A stretch of DNA of 64,000 nucleotides. Origin: Favolaschia claudopus. Lineage: Eukaryota > Basidiomycota > Agaricomycetes > Agaricales > Mycenaceae. The stretch is from the NCBI GenBank assembly GCA_037176885.1, contig JAWWNJ010000119.1, positions 620,001 to 684,000 on the forward strand, in the 5' to 3' direction. The notes below the pieces were generated by a model that made no database searches, was not told the origin of the DNA, and was given only the letters and a program-made list of their open reading frames with translations. Position numbers and translations under genes: made by a program. Below, in pieces: positions 1-12,261 of this stretch (position 1 is its first letter; every line of letters starts with the position of its first letter).

Positions 1-1297
1 TACGCGTCGATGGAGAACGGCACCGTCTCCATTGATAGAATTGAAGAATTTGCCAAGCTTCCGGCGGAGGAAACGAACGACGAGTTTGTCGTGTCGGCCG
101 ACCCTTCCTGGCCAGCCATGGGTAGCCTTGCCTTCCAAGACTTCTCCGTACGATATCGGTAAGACCTCTATGCTGCCTAGGGTCGGCGTATTCTAACAGA
201 GCATTCGGCTGTCAGAGGCGACCTTCCCCTTGCCTTGAAAAATCTTTCGTTCGAACTTCCCGGAGGAACGAAGATCGGTATTTGTGGGCGGTGAGTATTA
301 TAGCGTGTCACATTTGTGTGCAGCTTTGACCTTTCACCTTAGCACCGGCTCTGGCAAATCTTCAACCGTTCTTTCTCTATTCCGCGGTATCGACCAACAC
401 CTCGTAACGGGCAAGATTGTCGTGGATGATGTTGATATATCCACCATTTCTCTGCAACATCTCCGTGAATCTATGAGGTTCGTCGAAATATCCTGATCTT
501 AGCCAGCATTTGACTGTCCATGACAGTATTGTCATGCAAGACCCCTTCTTGTGGCATGGGTCGATCCGAGAGAACCTCGATGTCACCAATGAACATCCTG
601 ACTCTGAGATATGGGATGTCTTAAAGCTTGTTGAGATGTATGACACGGTATCCGCTTTGGTGAGCCCTTTCTTCGCCTTGAAACCTTTCGTCGTTGCACA
701 CCTTTTGGAAGGATGATAAGCTGGACCACTTGGTCGTCGACGAAGAAAGTTTTTCTAAGGGTCAGCGACAGCTCTTGTGTCTTGCCAGGGCATTGTTGCG
801 AAACAAGAAGATAATTGTCCTGGACGAATCTACCTCGAGGTACCGATATGCCTTGCAATGTGACTTCCCTCATCTTCTTCGCAGCATGGACCACATCACG
901 GACGAAAAAATTCGCCTTGTTGTTGACACCCAGATGCAAGGCCTTACTGTTCTGGCGATCGCTCATCGTATATGTACGTTATCAGAAGTGTGCCTTTCCG
1001 AGTTGTCAATGAATTGTCTTGCTAGCGAGCATCGTGAATTACGATAAGGTATGTCGATCCTAAATGTACGACGGCCGCAGTTCACTTGGCATCTTGCAGA
1101 TCCTGGTGTTGGACGACGGCTCCATAACCGAGTTCGGCGAGCCCATGGAATTACTCAAGAACCCCGACTCTCAGTTCGCACGGCTGGCCGCTACACAAGG
1201 CATCTATCATCCTAATACAGTCCCCCCGACTGCTGCGGTCAAAGAACTCACAGATGGTACGGTGTTGGTAGTTGCGGAGGACTTGGTGGATGTTTGA
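1..1297 (+). CDS. ABC transporter, ABCC/MRP type, C-terminal part (5' partial)
   Basis: This is the 3' end of a full-size ABC exporter, probably of the MRP/ABCC group that moves conjugates or drugs across a membrane. Only the linker and second nucleotide-binding domain are in the window. Hand splicing gives exons near 1-158, 216-290, 343-477, 527-659, 712-839, 885-973, 1026-1048 and 1100-1297, which join in phase. The Walker A motif (GRTGSGKSS) is split by the second intron. The Q-loop reads MQDPFLW, the signature is SFSKGQRQL (MRP second domains often have FSxGQ rather than LSGGQ), and Walker B is IIVLDEST followed by the D-loop SSMD. The switch His is in AIAHRI. The model ends at the TGA at 1295-1297. 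The start lies left of the window. Family assignment is firm; substrate is unknown. Confidence 0.9.
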
Positions 1298-1766
1298 TTT
1301 TGCTTTTGTGGAACGACATCCGTAAGTACTTATTATAAGTATTGGGAGAAATATTGAAGATGGTGACCTTCTTGGTGTCTTGCATCTCGCGCTATTTTCG
1401 TGGACGTTCAATGAGGATCAATGATGCGTCATCGCGGATTTTCCCCTTCGCTTACTTCAAAATCGCTCAGTAGCAACGATCTGCACCGCCGATCCATGTT
1501 GATCCACAACAGACAACTCTCGCATCAACGGCTTCTGAGAGTCTCTGAATCGTCGTATTAGCTTCATGCGTTCACCCCTTGCAACCCCCACAATCGCTAA
1601 ACATCGCCCGTGCCGACCGTCCGATCAGCGTCATTTATATATAAGATGCTTAGAGTCGTCGATCCGTGTTCGTCCCCCGTTTACGAGTATAGCAAGTCGT
1701 TCAGCTTTTCAGTTCATTTCCAATACTGAAATTTGGATCATGTCAGATTAGTCAACTTGAGTTGAT
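1298..1766. other. Intergenic region between ABC transporter and GH43 gene
   Basis: About 470 bases without a supported gene. A TATA-like stretch (TTTATATATAAG) near 1631-1642 lies about 130 bases before the GH43 start and could be part of its promoter. Nothing else stands out. Confidence 0.4.
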
Positions 1767-3425
1767 ATGTTTCCGCTCTACCTCGCCCTTGCGGCTCTCA
1801 TACCTTATGTTCTTCACGCATTCGCAGCATACCCCAACCCTCTGCCCTTCAAAGGGGCTTTGTCGCAGCTCCCAGGCGGGAGCCCCACGCTCTGCAAACA
1901 TTCCGGCACGTATTATATGTTCAGTCAGTCTCATTCTTTTAAATTGCACTCGCTCGCAACGACAGCTAAGAAATTTTGAATCAACTATAGCTAGCGGTGT
2001 GGGACTGAAGATCTACACCTCCACCGACCTCGCGACTTGGAAGGCCGGCGGCGTTGTCTGGCCGAATGGGACACCGTGGGCTGCGCCGTACACGGGTGGG
2101 GATAATGGGAATCTTTGGGCGCCGGATTGTAAGATTGTAGATGGAGAATTCCGGGTATGTATGGCTGCTTGCTCTACATCGGACTTGGGCTGATAGAATT
2201 CGACAGCTCTTCTACTCTGCGTCGACTCCTGGCTCGCAGAAGGTGAGCACTCCTCAATTTCATGCGAACCAGTGGAAGCAAGGCTGAGCGTTCAACTGTT
2301 TCTTAGTCTGCGATCTTTTACGCTCATTCGAAGACTGGTGCGAGCGGTAAGGAACGCTTTACTTATCATCCTCTTTACCAGGTCTGACCAGATCTTACTT
2401 TGATTTCAGGAAGCTTTACGAACGGCGGCCTTGTTGTCTCCAGCAGTCCCAGTACAACTGACTTCAATGTGCGTCTGTTTCTTTGCCACTGGATTGGTTG
2501 ATCTGAACACAACTTCGTTTAGGCGATTGACCCCAAGTAAGCTTAGGGCCCTTTCATTTTCAGCGAGTGACCATAATTGAACTCTGATCCTGTAATTTCT
2601 AGCTTGAGCCTCGGTGCGTTACTCGTTTCAATTTACTCACTATGGCTTAGAATAGTTCGGTTCTTAGAACCCGTCCTATATCTCTCCTTCGGTTCTTACT
2701 GGGACGGAATTCGAGGGTCAGTTTCCTTTCTCATTGCTTTCCACCATCCCCCAATGCCGACAAACTGTCCAGTGTTCAGCTGAACCCATCGACATTCCTT
2801 CCTCTTTCCAAGAACTTCGACACACTCGCCTACCGCGACAACGGCAAGGAGCCGTATGGTCTCCCCCACGCCGAAGAAGCTCCCGTGATTGCCAAGCTGG
2901 GCGACTTCTGGTACTTGTTCACCAGCTGGAACCGAGACAACGAATATTACGAGGTGCATGTTGCTCGTTCGGATCGGTGAGTGCTGCGTCCATTTGCTGG
3001 AACTCTATTTACCCTCTCACTCTACAGGCACAACGGCGGTTATTTCGGAAAAGCTGGGCTTCCTGCTACGAAGAACGGCGGTACGGTTATTCTGGCGATG
3101 CATGATAAGGTAAGTTTTCGTTGCGCGCCATGCTCTCTGAGCTGACAGGATCATATCTCACAGATCCGCGGTCCCGGAGGTCAAGATGTTTTCACCGATA
3201 CAGATGGAAAAGTCTATTTGGTCTACCGTAAGTCTGCAGAGATCTCACTCGCGCTCGCTCCTTGCTGATTCGTTCGTGGTGCGAATGTTCAGATTACAAA
3301 CTCGCAGGTGTGACGGGGAAAGTAAGTTGTTTGATCATCGTTTTGCTCTTCCGTTGAAATTTGTTTCGCAGGTCGTTGGTCTGAATAGGTTGGATATGTC
3401 CAGCGGTTGGCCTGTCGTCGTTTGA
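1767..3425 (+). CDS. Secreted glycoside hydrolase family 43-like protein (arabinanase-like)
   Basis: A GH43 five-bladed propeller protein, by family knowledge acting outside the cell on arabinan or arabinoxylan side chains. It opens with a signal peptide (MFPLYLALAALIPYVLHAFA), then TYYMFS, a strand with KIYTSTDLATW, the GNLWAPD block, a YWDGIR block, HAEEAPVI and a final LNRLDMSSGWPV. About ten short introns are needed and the exons join sensibly. WAPD supplies the usual pKa-modulating Asp and EEAP the usual catalytic acid Glu. The N-terminal position that normally holds the general base Asp (the D of a DP pair before the first YYLFS strand) reads GGSPTL here, so Ser replaces Asp. The protein may therefore be inactive, or a nearby exon edge may differ from this model. 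Family call is strong; subfamily is not resolved. Confidence 0.82.
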
Positions 3426-4412
3426 GCTTAGTGTATTGCTGTGAAACTGGAATAAACAGAACGCGTGCACACAGTTCGTTTGTGATCCAAGACCGGATCG
3501 AAATCGAGCATAGGCGGTAACAGAAAGTGTCAGCAGGACAGGACGAGCTCGAAGACGGCAAGTTTTATTTGAGACGGAAAAAATTTTAAAAGGTCTTCCC
3601 GGCGTTCTGGGCCACGACCCACTACGATCCAGAGAGAATTGTTTCAGCAGAATTATCCGACCCCCTATCGAAGATGTTCTGCCGTAAACTTTCATCAACA
3701 TAGTTGAACCGTGGGAACCGCTTCAATATCACAACGGTCTCCGACTGCTACTGTAACTGTGTTCCTTAATCAAAAGATATATCTGTATATGCTTAGAACG
3801 GCATATTGATTTTTCTATCGAGTACCTAGACAATTTAGTTTAAGTACTCACCTTGAATCATCTCGGAAACCTGGAGATGCGAATTCGAACCGTGGGAACA
3901 ATGACGTGAGATGCTGGCAAACTCCCGTCGGCCTTTGTGAGCAAGCCAGAAAAGGATTTTGCACCCCATTCCATAAAATGTGCAACTATCGTTGCTCTCA
4001 AAACTACTAGTCAAATCTTTACTCGATTGCCACAGTGATCTTATGTGCTTGGGTCCGATCTAGAGGTAATTAGAGCTGCGATATTTAGCAATTTTACACC
4101 AGCGCATTCCCAGAAAAAACAATAAAGTGGTAAGCACGCTACCCGTTTGACTATAATTGTTCAACTGACTGCTGGCTTGAACACATACGGAAATGTTCAA
4201 CCGTGGGAACACTGATGTAATTGTGACCAAAGGGTCAAAAACTTGGGCGCTTGAGCGGGGAATGTCTTTGCGTGCAGACTATAGTCAATGGCGGTCGGAG
4301 CACTTTCCCGTTCAGAAAAACATGCTGCATGCTCCTCTCTCTTTTACACCCTTTTTGACAGATGATAAGATAAGATAGCAAAGCCAAGATCATCGATCAC
4401 TGATCGCCAGAG
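3426..4412. other. Intergenic region with three copies of a 12-bp motif
   Basis: Nearly 1 kb without a supported gene. AACCGTGGGAAC occurs three times in the same orientation, within 3703-3718, 3884-3899 and 4195-4210. Two copies carry GTT(G/C) just before it and all have loosely similar downstream bases. Short reading frames on both strands look like chance. Confidence 0.5.
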
Positions 4413-5319
4413 ATGTCACAATCAGTCACACACCTCCTTTCTCTGTTGCTGCATGCTGCCATGCTCCACACCCACCACGCCTCCCTGTTCCTCCTCGTAG
4501 TCGTCGCCGTCTTCGGGCCTCGCCTCGTCGTTGCAGATGTCGTCGCCAGCCGAAACTCCTCCGTCGCAATAGCCATTGCCCTAGGTAGCATACCCACCTC
4601 CATCCTTAGCCTTTAGGCTTCAAGTTCCTTCTTAACGCTCTCTCATTTCCTCCTCAGGCTTTCTATTCCTCCTAATCATGTGTTGCGGCATCCAACGCCG
4701 CCGACGCGCGCTCGCTTCTGGCATGACAACGAATCCCTATACGGCCCCGCCCGTGCAACTCACGTCTTACTCGCGTTACCCACATGGCATGCAATACGGC
4801 TCGTCATCCCCACCGACGCCGCACATTACTCCCGCAGGCTCGGAGTATCCACCTCCAGGTGCGGCGGACTCTGCGCCTCCACCGTATGTTAAGGAGGATG
4901 GCCAGCTGCAGCAGCAGTTTGCTCCGGTGTGTCTCTTTCCCATATTTTTTTTTATACTTAGCACATTTCTTGACGGTTTGTCCGTTTCGGCAGCCCTCCG
5001 GTCCGCCACCACCCACGATTGACGCGCCTTACGTGTACTCACCAGTGCGTGCTGTATCGCGTTGTCTTCATTTATGTTCGTGCTCAACCAACTCGTGTAT
5101 CTGCGCAGCCTCCGGGTCCACCTCCACGGGCCCACATTTCCGTGCGTTCTCGGTCTTCTCCTTCCATTTCACTTCAACTTACTCGACCTTCCCCTTCCTC
5201 TCCTTTAACTTTAGTCCAACTCGGCGGATTTCTCCAACGGATTCTCCGACAACGTTGGTGGCTTCCGCCCTACATCTCCGCCAACGTCACCACCACCGCG
5301 ATCTCCCGCAGCGCCGTGA
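4413..5319 (+). CDS. Small single-pass membrane protein with proline-rich PPxY tail
   Basis: Five exons (about 4413-4584, 4658-4926, 4994-5044, 5109-5141, 5215-5319) join in phase to a protein of about 210 residues. A hydrophobic N-terminus (possible signal peptide, LFLLVVVAVFG) precedes a short ectodomain with one NSS glycosylation site. A second hydrophobic segment (AIAIALGFLFLLIMCC) is followed by basic CGIQRRRR, as expected at a cytoplasmic face. The rest is a low-complexity Pro/Ser/Tyr tail with APPPYV, YPPPG and PPGPPPR. APPPYV fits the PPxY class bound by WW domains, for instance in Rsp5/NEDD4-type ubiquitin ligases, so an adaptor role is possible; that is inference. No named family is recognised. 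A later Met at 4458 could be the true start. Confidence 0.6.
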
Positions 5320-6152
5320 CACGGATAACGCGTTCTGTATAGTACTATTTGCTCAAATACAGTGCGAACCATTTATGATATGTACCGGAAAGTGATCGTA
5401 CGAGGAAGAGGAATTGCTCGGTGCGTTTCTCTCTCCCTTTCTGCGGTTCCCCTCCTACGTGATTGAGCTTATAAAGGTACTCAGATTCTGTCATTTGCTT
5501 CTCACTCTTCCTTTAGTTCTACCGCGGTGCATCGGCCGGTGTGATCGTGAGCTCGGCTACGGGTGGTTTGAGAAGTCCAGGGACCGTACAGTACAGTAGT
5601 GCCCTGTATTGTCTGATACTCCCTGGGCCCCGGCGTTCCTAAGCGGGACCGTGCCGTGTAATCTACCTACCTACCTACCTACCTGCATGATTTCCATCAC
5701 TTTACCCCTCGTCTTATGCACCGATCATATTGAAAGACTCACTGCGAGAAATACAGAACGCGGATCAACAGTAAACAAGCAAGCAAATTCATGGAATCCG
5801 ACATTATATACGATGGAACCGAATGAGCAGGGTTATGCTTTGTTGCTGCTGGATACTGGCTCCCGCACTACTTCCGAGAGAAGTTCAACGGAAGTTGTCG
5901 TTCTTTCGGGTTTGAGTCTCGCAATTTGGCGCGATTCCAGGTCAAGCTCGACATACACCTCGAGGGGTAAAATTAAATTAATCCATCCCAGTCCCAACAA
6001 CCAATAGCTAAAAAAACGATTTCCAGGCTTCTCCTCCAGACTTCTCAACAGTCAGTCTCCGATTCGCTTCGATCCTGATTGGGAGCCGGAAGTGACACAT
6101 GCCCGACTCTCCTCGACTTTCTCCGCCTTCCACCGATTTTCTGTCGGTAAAT
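5320..6152. other. Intergenic region with a short CTAC tandem repeat
   Basis: No supported gene. A microsatellite of about five CTAC units lies at 5663-5684. The region separates the 3' ends of the small membrane protein gene and P450-A, which converge here. Confidence 0.5.
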
Positions 6153-8218
6153 TTAACGCCTGCGAGCTGCGACCAAAAGAGGATAACGGAAGACTGTCGT
6201 TCTGATCCCCAGGACATTGGCTCGGAATAACGAAGGGTCAAAATCGTCCGGAAACGAAAAATCCAAGGTCGACATTAGATGGGCAACTGTGAAGCGCAGC
6301 TCGTGAATCGCAAGATTCCGGCCCAAGCAACTGAATGGCCCTACAGTATTGTGGCTCAGAATATGCTAGAATGCGGGACAAGGTGCTAACCGAAAGAAAA
6401 GCACATCAACGCTGAGCGATTCGTCGTGTATTCCGGGTCTATCCATCTCTCCGGGATAAACTCTTCGGGCTTCGGCGAGAAATTTTCCACGGATGTCTGT
6501 TGCGTATATGCCGGAACACTGACGATCGTGCCTCCAGGAATTCGAACTCCGTCTATGCAGACCCCCTCAGGTGGGACAACTCGAGGTAATCCTGGAAAAG
6601 GCGTCCCGAGACGCAGTGATTCATCGATCACGGCGTTCAAATAGGGCAGGCTGGCCAGCACGGTCGAACTAAGCGGTGTTGCGTTTGGGAACGCCTCGTC
6701 CAATTCCTGCCTCAAGCGGTTCAATTTGCTCGGATTGGATATCAGAAAATAGAAAATGAAGGCCATCATAGGTGAGGTTGAATCGGATCCTAGAACATTG
6801 GCAATTCTGGGACAGTATATCACGAATGTTGCATACCTGCAGTGATTGCCAAAGTCCCCTCGACCGCCAGCTCTCCGTCGGTCAGTTGAGTTGAGTGAGT
6901 CCCCCTCTCTCCCATCTGCGAATTTCGTCGGCAGATTGATCTGATATAGCCTACTATTCAACACACCAGATGCCCCGCAATGTCGTTTTGTCCGTCCGAA
7001 TTATTGAACCGGCGAATCTTCATCATTTGACCAGCTCGATTTTCGAACGAACGGAGCACTTGAGTCACCGGCAAGTACCAGAGAATATCGAAGAGCCACG
7101 GGACCTCTCCAAGACTTTCGTCAACAAGAGCAGCATCAGCGTCCACCCATCAAGACAAAGTCTTAGGTTGTACGTACATTTCAAACATCATAGTGGCGAG
7201 TTGAACTCCCTTGACATATTCATCGGGATCTCCGTCTTCCATGAGCTCCTGCTCTTTCTCAGTCAAGAAAAAATCACTGAACTGGCTGGGTGCATACTAA
7301 GCGGCTGGATCCTCCGAATACGATGTCTCCCTTCAAGGGGGGGATTTCAAGGTTGGAATTCATTGAACAAAATCGTGCGTTACCATCAAGTCATATGCCC
7401 AATGCTGAATGCATTCGGTCAGGTTAACTGATTGTGTGACCTCATCTGTCCGTGTTTCGACGCATTTCTCGAGGGCTTTTGCACGGATTTCGATAAAAGG
7501 ATGATAGGCGGCCAGCCTTTCAGCTCGATCAGGTAATGAACACCGAAGTTGATGTTTACGACTCACGCAGAAGGGCTGAAGGCAGAGATCCAGGCTTTTT
7601 TGCGAATGTTGTGCTGCTCGCGTTGAGTTACAAAAAAAAGTCCTAAATTCTTTTCGCGTCCGAGAATATATGCATCGCTCTTGTCCATGCAGCTTGCCTG
7701 GGTATAAATCTGCGACACTGCAGTGGATGAATTGATTGAAAGCATATTGGGCCCTGAAGATGAAGGTTTTAAATCGGGATTAAGGCTCAAGGTGGCTCAC
7801 TTACCTATGCGAACAAATTTCCCGTATTTCTCGTGCAAATCTTTGATAATCTCGTGGCGTTTTCCGGTAGATGTAGTGTACGCCCTCCTCAGATTTGAGA
7901 TCTTGTATGAAAGCGGTCCCGGAAAAGCTCGCAGCGGATGCCAAGAAGATATTCTGTAGAGTAATGTGATCCCTGATACTGTCAAAATGTGTATGGAGAG
8001 CAGTAGAGTTGAGTAGCTGAGAGAAGCAGATAGGGAGCGGTTGGTGGCATATAGCAGGATGAAGAGGGCGGAAAATAGAGAACACAAGGTGACAACAGCA
8101 GTGTCGCCTCGAATTTTGACTGCACCACAGTAGTGCCATGTCAGCTGAAAGTCGGTGAGGCACCATACACAGTGAAAAATTGGTTGGAGCTCTTACAGGG
8201 GCTACAGCAGCGCTCCAT
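6153..8218 (-). CDS. Cytochrome P450 monooxygenase (P450-A)
   Basis: An intact-looking microsomal P450. A mini-exon starts at 8218 (MERCCSP) and joins, across an intron at about 8112-8196, to an exon with the sequence KIRGDTA. A membrane anchor follows, then RISSWHPLRAFPGP. The I-helix reads ITAGSDSTS, the ExxR motif is ESLR in DESLRLGTPFPGLPRVVP, and PERW follows. The haem loop FSFGPFSCLGRNLA is completed across an intron near 6310-6360, with Cys as axial ligand. Translation ends at a TAA at 6153-6155. P450-B and P450-D share the mini-exon pattern, the RGDT motif, the intron before the haem loop and the LGTPFPGLPR block, so the three are paralogs. It is divergent from the MFS gene. Substrate is unknown; a role in secondary or xenobiotic metabolism is inferred from context. 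Confidence 0.9.
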
Positions 8219-8713
8219 AGAAGAATGTTCATGTTGTAAAAAGGTCGATTACTGGGAGAAAGATTTCGAATGCTCTACAACAATAAAGTCCGAGACGGTC
8301 GATAGGCCTTTAACTGCTACCAAGGCCTAGATTTTAGTTCAAACTCGATACACAGCTTACTTCGGTACTACGTACCCTGAAATTGTTGAACTTGACAGTT
8401 GCCATCGATTCTGTCTTGCATCTCAGTACTATCTCAGTCCAGGTGTGTATCAACTTGATCAATTTCATAGATCCGCAGTTTCTCCTTCTCGAAACGATCC
8501 TGCATGAAGCCACGCCCCTTTTCGGTGTCTCTTGACAACCATCGACGGTAATTAATAATCTCGAATCGAATCTCCGCTGATGCATCTGCCAGTGAGCGGA
8601 AGTTACAGCCTGAGGACATCTATAGATTCTTCTCGCCGTCTCTGGTTGCCAAAAAGAGTGGGACTGGCCACACGTCCTTTGTATCCCTCCCATCCTACCG
8701 CCCCTCTATAGCT
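8219..8713. promoter_or_regulatory. Shared divergent promoter region, P450-A and MFS transporter
   Basis: About 495 bases between two divergent start codons. Co-regulation of the P450 and the exporter is plausible from the arrangement alone; no known operator is recognised. A 119-residue minus-strand frame here (8334-8693) resembles no family and was not accepted. Confidence 0.4.
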
Positions 8714-10537
8714 ATGTCTGAGGAAGAACAGACAGGCTTGGTGTTCAAGTTCCGCATCTTACTCGTGATTCTGTTGTCCTTGGGGCAATTCCTGGACACT
8801 TTCAATAGTTCGGCTTTTTTTTCGGCAATTCCGTCCATTGCAAAAGACATTCATCTTCAAAGCAGCACAACAGTCTGGCTCGTCAGCGCCTACCAGATTA
8901 CATTTTCCTCCTTCCTCCTCTTTAGTGGCAGGATTACCGATGTTTACAATCCTAGTGAGTGCCTTCATAGTACATTTTTGCTTGCAGTCCGCTGATTTTT
9001 TTTTTTTGCCGACAGAGTGGATTCTCATTGTCGGGTCAACCCTGTTTGGGATCCTGTCACTTTTGACTGGATTCATGAGAAACACGGTAGTTTTCCTTGT
9101 ACTGAGGGCTGTCATTGGAATTGGTAAGGTCTAATGCCACATAGCAAACTGTACTGAGTAGACTCTTTAGCCGCCACGCTCACAATTCCATCTGCTATGC
9201 ATATCATCTCAGCCACTTTCACCCGTGCCAATGAGCGTTCTTCTGCGCTCGCTGCCTTCAGTGCAAGTGCAGCATTTGGAAATGGTGAGTACTTATATGG
9301 TGTTGCATGTTTCTGAGATTCACATATGAGCAGTGTTTGGCCTAATTCTGGGCGCTGTGTTTACCGAATTCACAAACTGGCCTTGGATATTTTTCTTCGA
9401 GGCAGCAATAGGCATCCCACTTGCCCTGATATCAGTCATTGTCATTCCGCACCAACAGCAACAGTCTTTGTTACGGACACGTGATCTGGATTGGATCGGT
9501 GTAGCACTATTGACAGGTTTGTTAACTAACTAAGACATATATATGTATTTTCTTCTGACCAGATCATAGTCACTCTACTCTCATTCATTCTTGCAGTCAC
9601 TTCGGGATCAACATATGGCTGGAGTTCCCTGATTGTCATTCTTCCACTGTCATTGTCCCCGATTTTTGTTGTACTGTTTGGAGTATGGGAAAAGCGACGC
9701 TTGGCTCAAGGCCTGCAGTCTGCAATGTGAGTGAATTCAGTCCTTTGAATTTTTAAATGTCAAGGCTACCAATCATCATAGACCTGCCTCTGTGTGGAAG
9801 TATCGAAACTTCCCAATCTTGATGTTGACTGCATTGGCTCCATTCTTTTGGCTTACAATTGTGTTTTTGACCTTCACCACCTTCTGGCAAACTGTTTATG
9901 ATTGGAGTCCTATGGCTGCGGCAGTGCACCTGTGCGTGAATCTTAATATTGATTGATTTGTTGATTAACAACATGTAGCTTGCCTATAGGAATATTTGCA
10001 GTATTGACAATGTCACTATCTGGGCAGCTTGCTAACACGCAAATTGACGCAAAATGGGTCATATTGTGTGGACAGCTCCTTGTCATAGCCGGAACAGCTC
10101 TTCTACCATTTGCCGATCACCCATCAAGATATTGGAGCTACGCGTTTCCCGGCTTTGCTCTGGGATCTATAGGAACAGCACTAGTTTATACTCGCGCAAA
10201 GTGAGACTCAAATTTGATTCTGTTGTTCAGCATGCTCTAAATGGACAGTATTGCAACATTGCATTCAATGCCTACAGATTTTGCAGGAACAGCAGGCGCA
10301 CTTTTTTCCACTTCCCTTCAACTTGGGGCTACAATTGGAGTAACAGCAATTACTGCTGTGCAGGCTAATGTGGAGAAACAATCAAACAAGCTATATGAGG
10401 GAAATTTTGTTGGATTCTGGTGCTTATTTGGATTTTCAATCAGCGTCATGGCCTTGACAGCAATTTTCTATAAATCTGGCCCACATGATAGAGGAGATTA
10501 CAATTCTGAAGTAATGGAGGAAAAAATTGAGATGTGA
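8714..10537 (+). CDS. MFS transporter, DHA2-like (probable drug or metabolite exporter)
   Basis: A major facilitator protein in about eight exons. It begins MSEEEQTGLVFKFR and carries the first-helix block LGQFLDTFNSS, then TTVWLVSAYQ, which are typical of fungal DHA2-type (14-helix) proton antiporters. The loop between helices 2 and 3 has GRITDVYNP, a motif A variant. Later hydrophobic blocks include FGLILGAVF with NWPWIFFFEA, and TDFAGTAGALFSTSLQLGATIG near the end. It stops at a TGA at 10535-10537. By family it sits in the plasma or a vacuolar membrane and expels small molecules. It is divergent from P450-A, so it may export a product of the neighbouring oxidases. By eye its exons are richer in A+T than P450-A and the genes further left. 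Confidence 0.88.
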
Positions 10538-12261
10538 TTTGTTGGATAAGCTAATTTGTTATGTAACACTTGATAGTCTGGCATTATTCAGACAAGATTC
10601 GGGTTAACAAGCGCAACATTTTTAGAATATACTTGATATTGGCTGCTATTGATTCGAGCTTTGCTGTATTCCACATTTGTACATTATCTGGCCTCGTCCA
10701 TTTGCCTCCATGGCCATACACCGACTGAACATTAAAACTATCCAAAAGCGCTTACGAGGGTTACTGACAAACACTATCCCTAGTGGGAGTGGAACCACCT
10801 TATATTGCAGTAAGACCCTTGCTTGAACAGTTTAATCTTCAGAAAACTACAGAGAGTCAAATTCTCAAGCTCTCAGACATAGTTCTCTTCAATCTCCCGA
10901 ATTCTCAGAAAGGCTGAAGTAGAATGAGGGGGTGATCAGTAGAGGTCAGTGGAAATAACCGTATAAATCAGGGAAATATAGCCTCGCACCTAGTGCCTCA
11001 AATAGAGCCTAGGCACGGCAAATATCAATCCAAGGAACACCTGTGTCTCTGTATTTTGAGGTTATTTGCAATGGGGGGGCTTCACTTGAAGTATATTTTC
11101 ATTTGGGTGATTAGTCAGTCAGTGGCAGTGGCAGTTAAGGTTCAACACAGGTCCACCCGCCTGTCACCCGCTTAGGAATGCCTAACAATTTTGCTTGAGC
11201 TGCTTAAGACAGCTAGCTTGAGTGCAGTTGGTGAGAACGAGACCATGGTGGTGTGTGGCAAGATGTGCTAGTCATGCGTGACAAGGTACCTTTGTTTACT
11301 TTGGTTGCTTTGTTCCGTTTCAAGCCTGATCATGATGTCTGCCACTGTGACAGTTGTCAGCAGTCGTCTCTCTCTTTCTCTCCACTTGCTCGACAGTGAA
11401 CACCATGGCTAACTCGTTGCGGTAACCCCTCGGCCAAGTTATTCTCCCGATGTGTCGAGAACATAATTTCTACCGTCTAGCACGGCAATCCTTTTCCTCC
11501 CTATCGCATCAACCAACCCAAATCCTGCCCCCGCCCCCACAAGATTTCCCAGTATGTTTCACTACTTAGTTTATCCCTCCATTTACGATAAAATACAGAT
11601 CCTTACTTACACGCAGCTTATGATTCCTTAGATACAACCGTCGTGTACTATCGCGTAGCCCACGGGCCAGATACGATAACAGTAGAACATCAAATCAAAT
11701 CAAATCAAAATCAAATATGCTTTAAGCTTATCTGTTGATCAAGACGACCGGCCGTGAAGCATTTTGAATCACTTGTCTCGTACTCGGAGTCGCCACTCAG
11801 TGGCAAGATCGTTGAAGCGTCAACTTGTGGAAGTTGCCCCACTTCAAGGTCTATTGCATGCTCCTCCGGATACATTTGGCAAGCACCCCTCTGTCCCCTC
11901 TCTCACTATAACTCTCACGATTCGTTTCAACAGCGGTGACGAAATTTCTGCTTGTTATCTTTTAGAGGTGAGTCTGGGAACTCAATTCACTTTCAATTTT
12001 TCTCCCTCTGATACTGCTAAGTATTAGTGCACAGCCAAGCTGCCTAGGCCTTAAGCCGTTGGAGGATCTGTTTCGTCATGACTTACTTTCTATTGCTTAA
12101 GCCGGCTTGAGCTGGTTAACATATATTCGTAATAGCACCTAGAAAATGGATTTAATGCAAGAGGGCACTAATGAAGCCACATAGTTCTCTCTTTGTGCTT
12201 CCTATTTACTCCAGATTCAGCTTCAATTATCTTGCCTATCAAACAATTCTGGATCAGTTAG
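10538..12261. other. Gene-poor AT-rich intergenic region
   Basis: About 1.7 kb with no supported gene. It contains a short AAATC-type tandem stretch at about 11691-11716 and scattered short repeats such as AGTCAGTCAGT near 11115. Reading frames (for example 11764-12027) show no recognisable protein. It ends at the foldback element. Confidence 0.5.

Noticed and set aside
5663..5684. CTAC tandem run considered as a possible functional repeat
   Set aside because: Only about five units of a simple microsatellite; no sign of a larger array or CRISPR-like spacing.
8334..8693. 119-codon minus-strand frame in the P450-A/MFS promoter
   Set aside because: No recognisable domain, no supporting splice pattern, and it fills a divergent promoter region.
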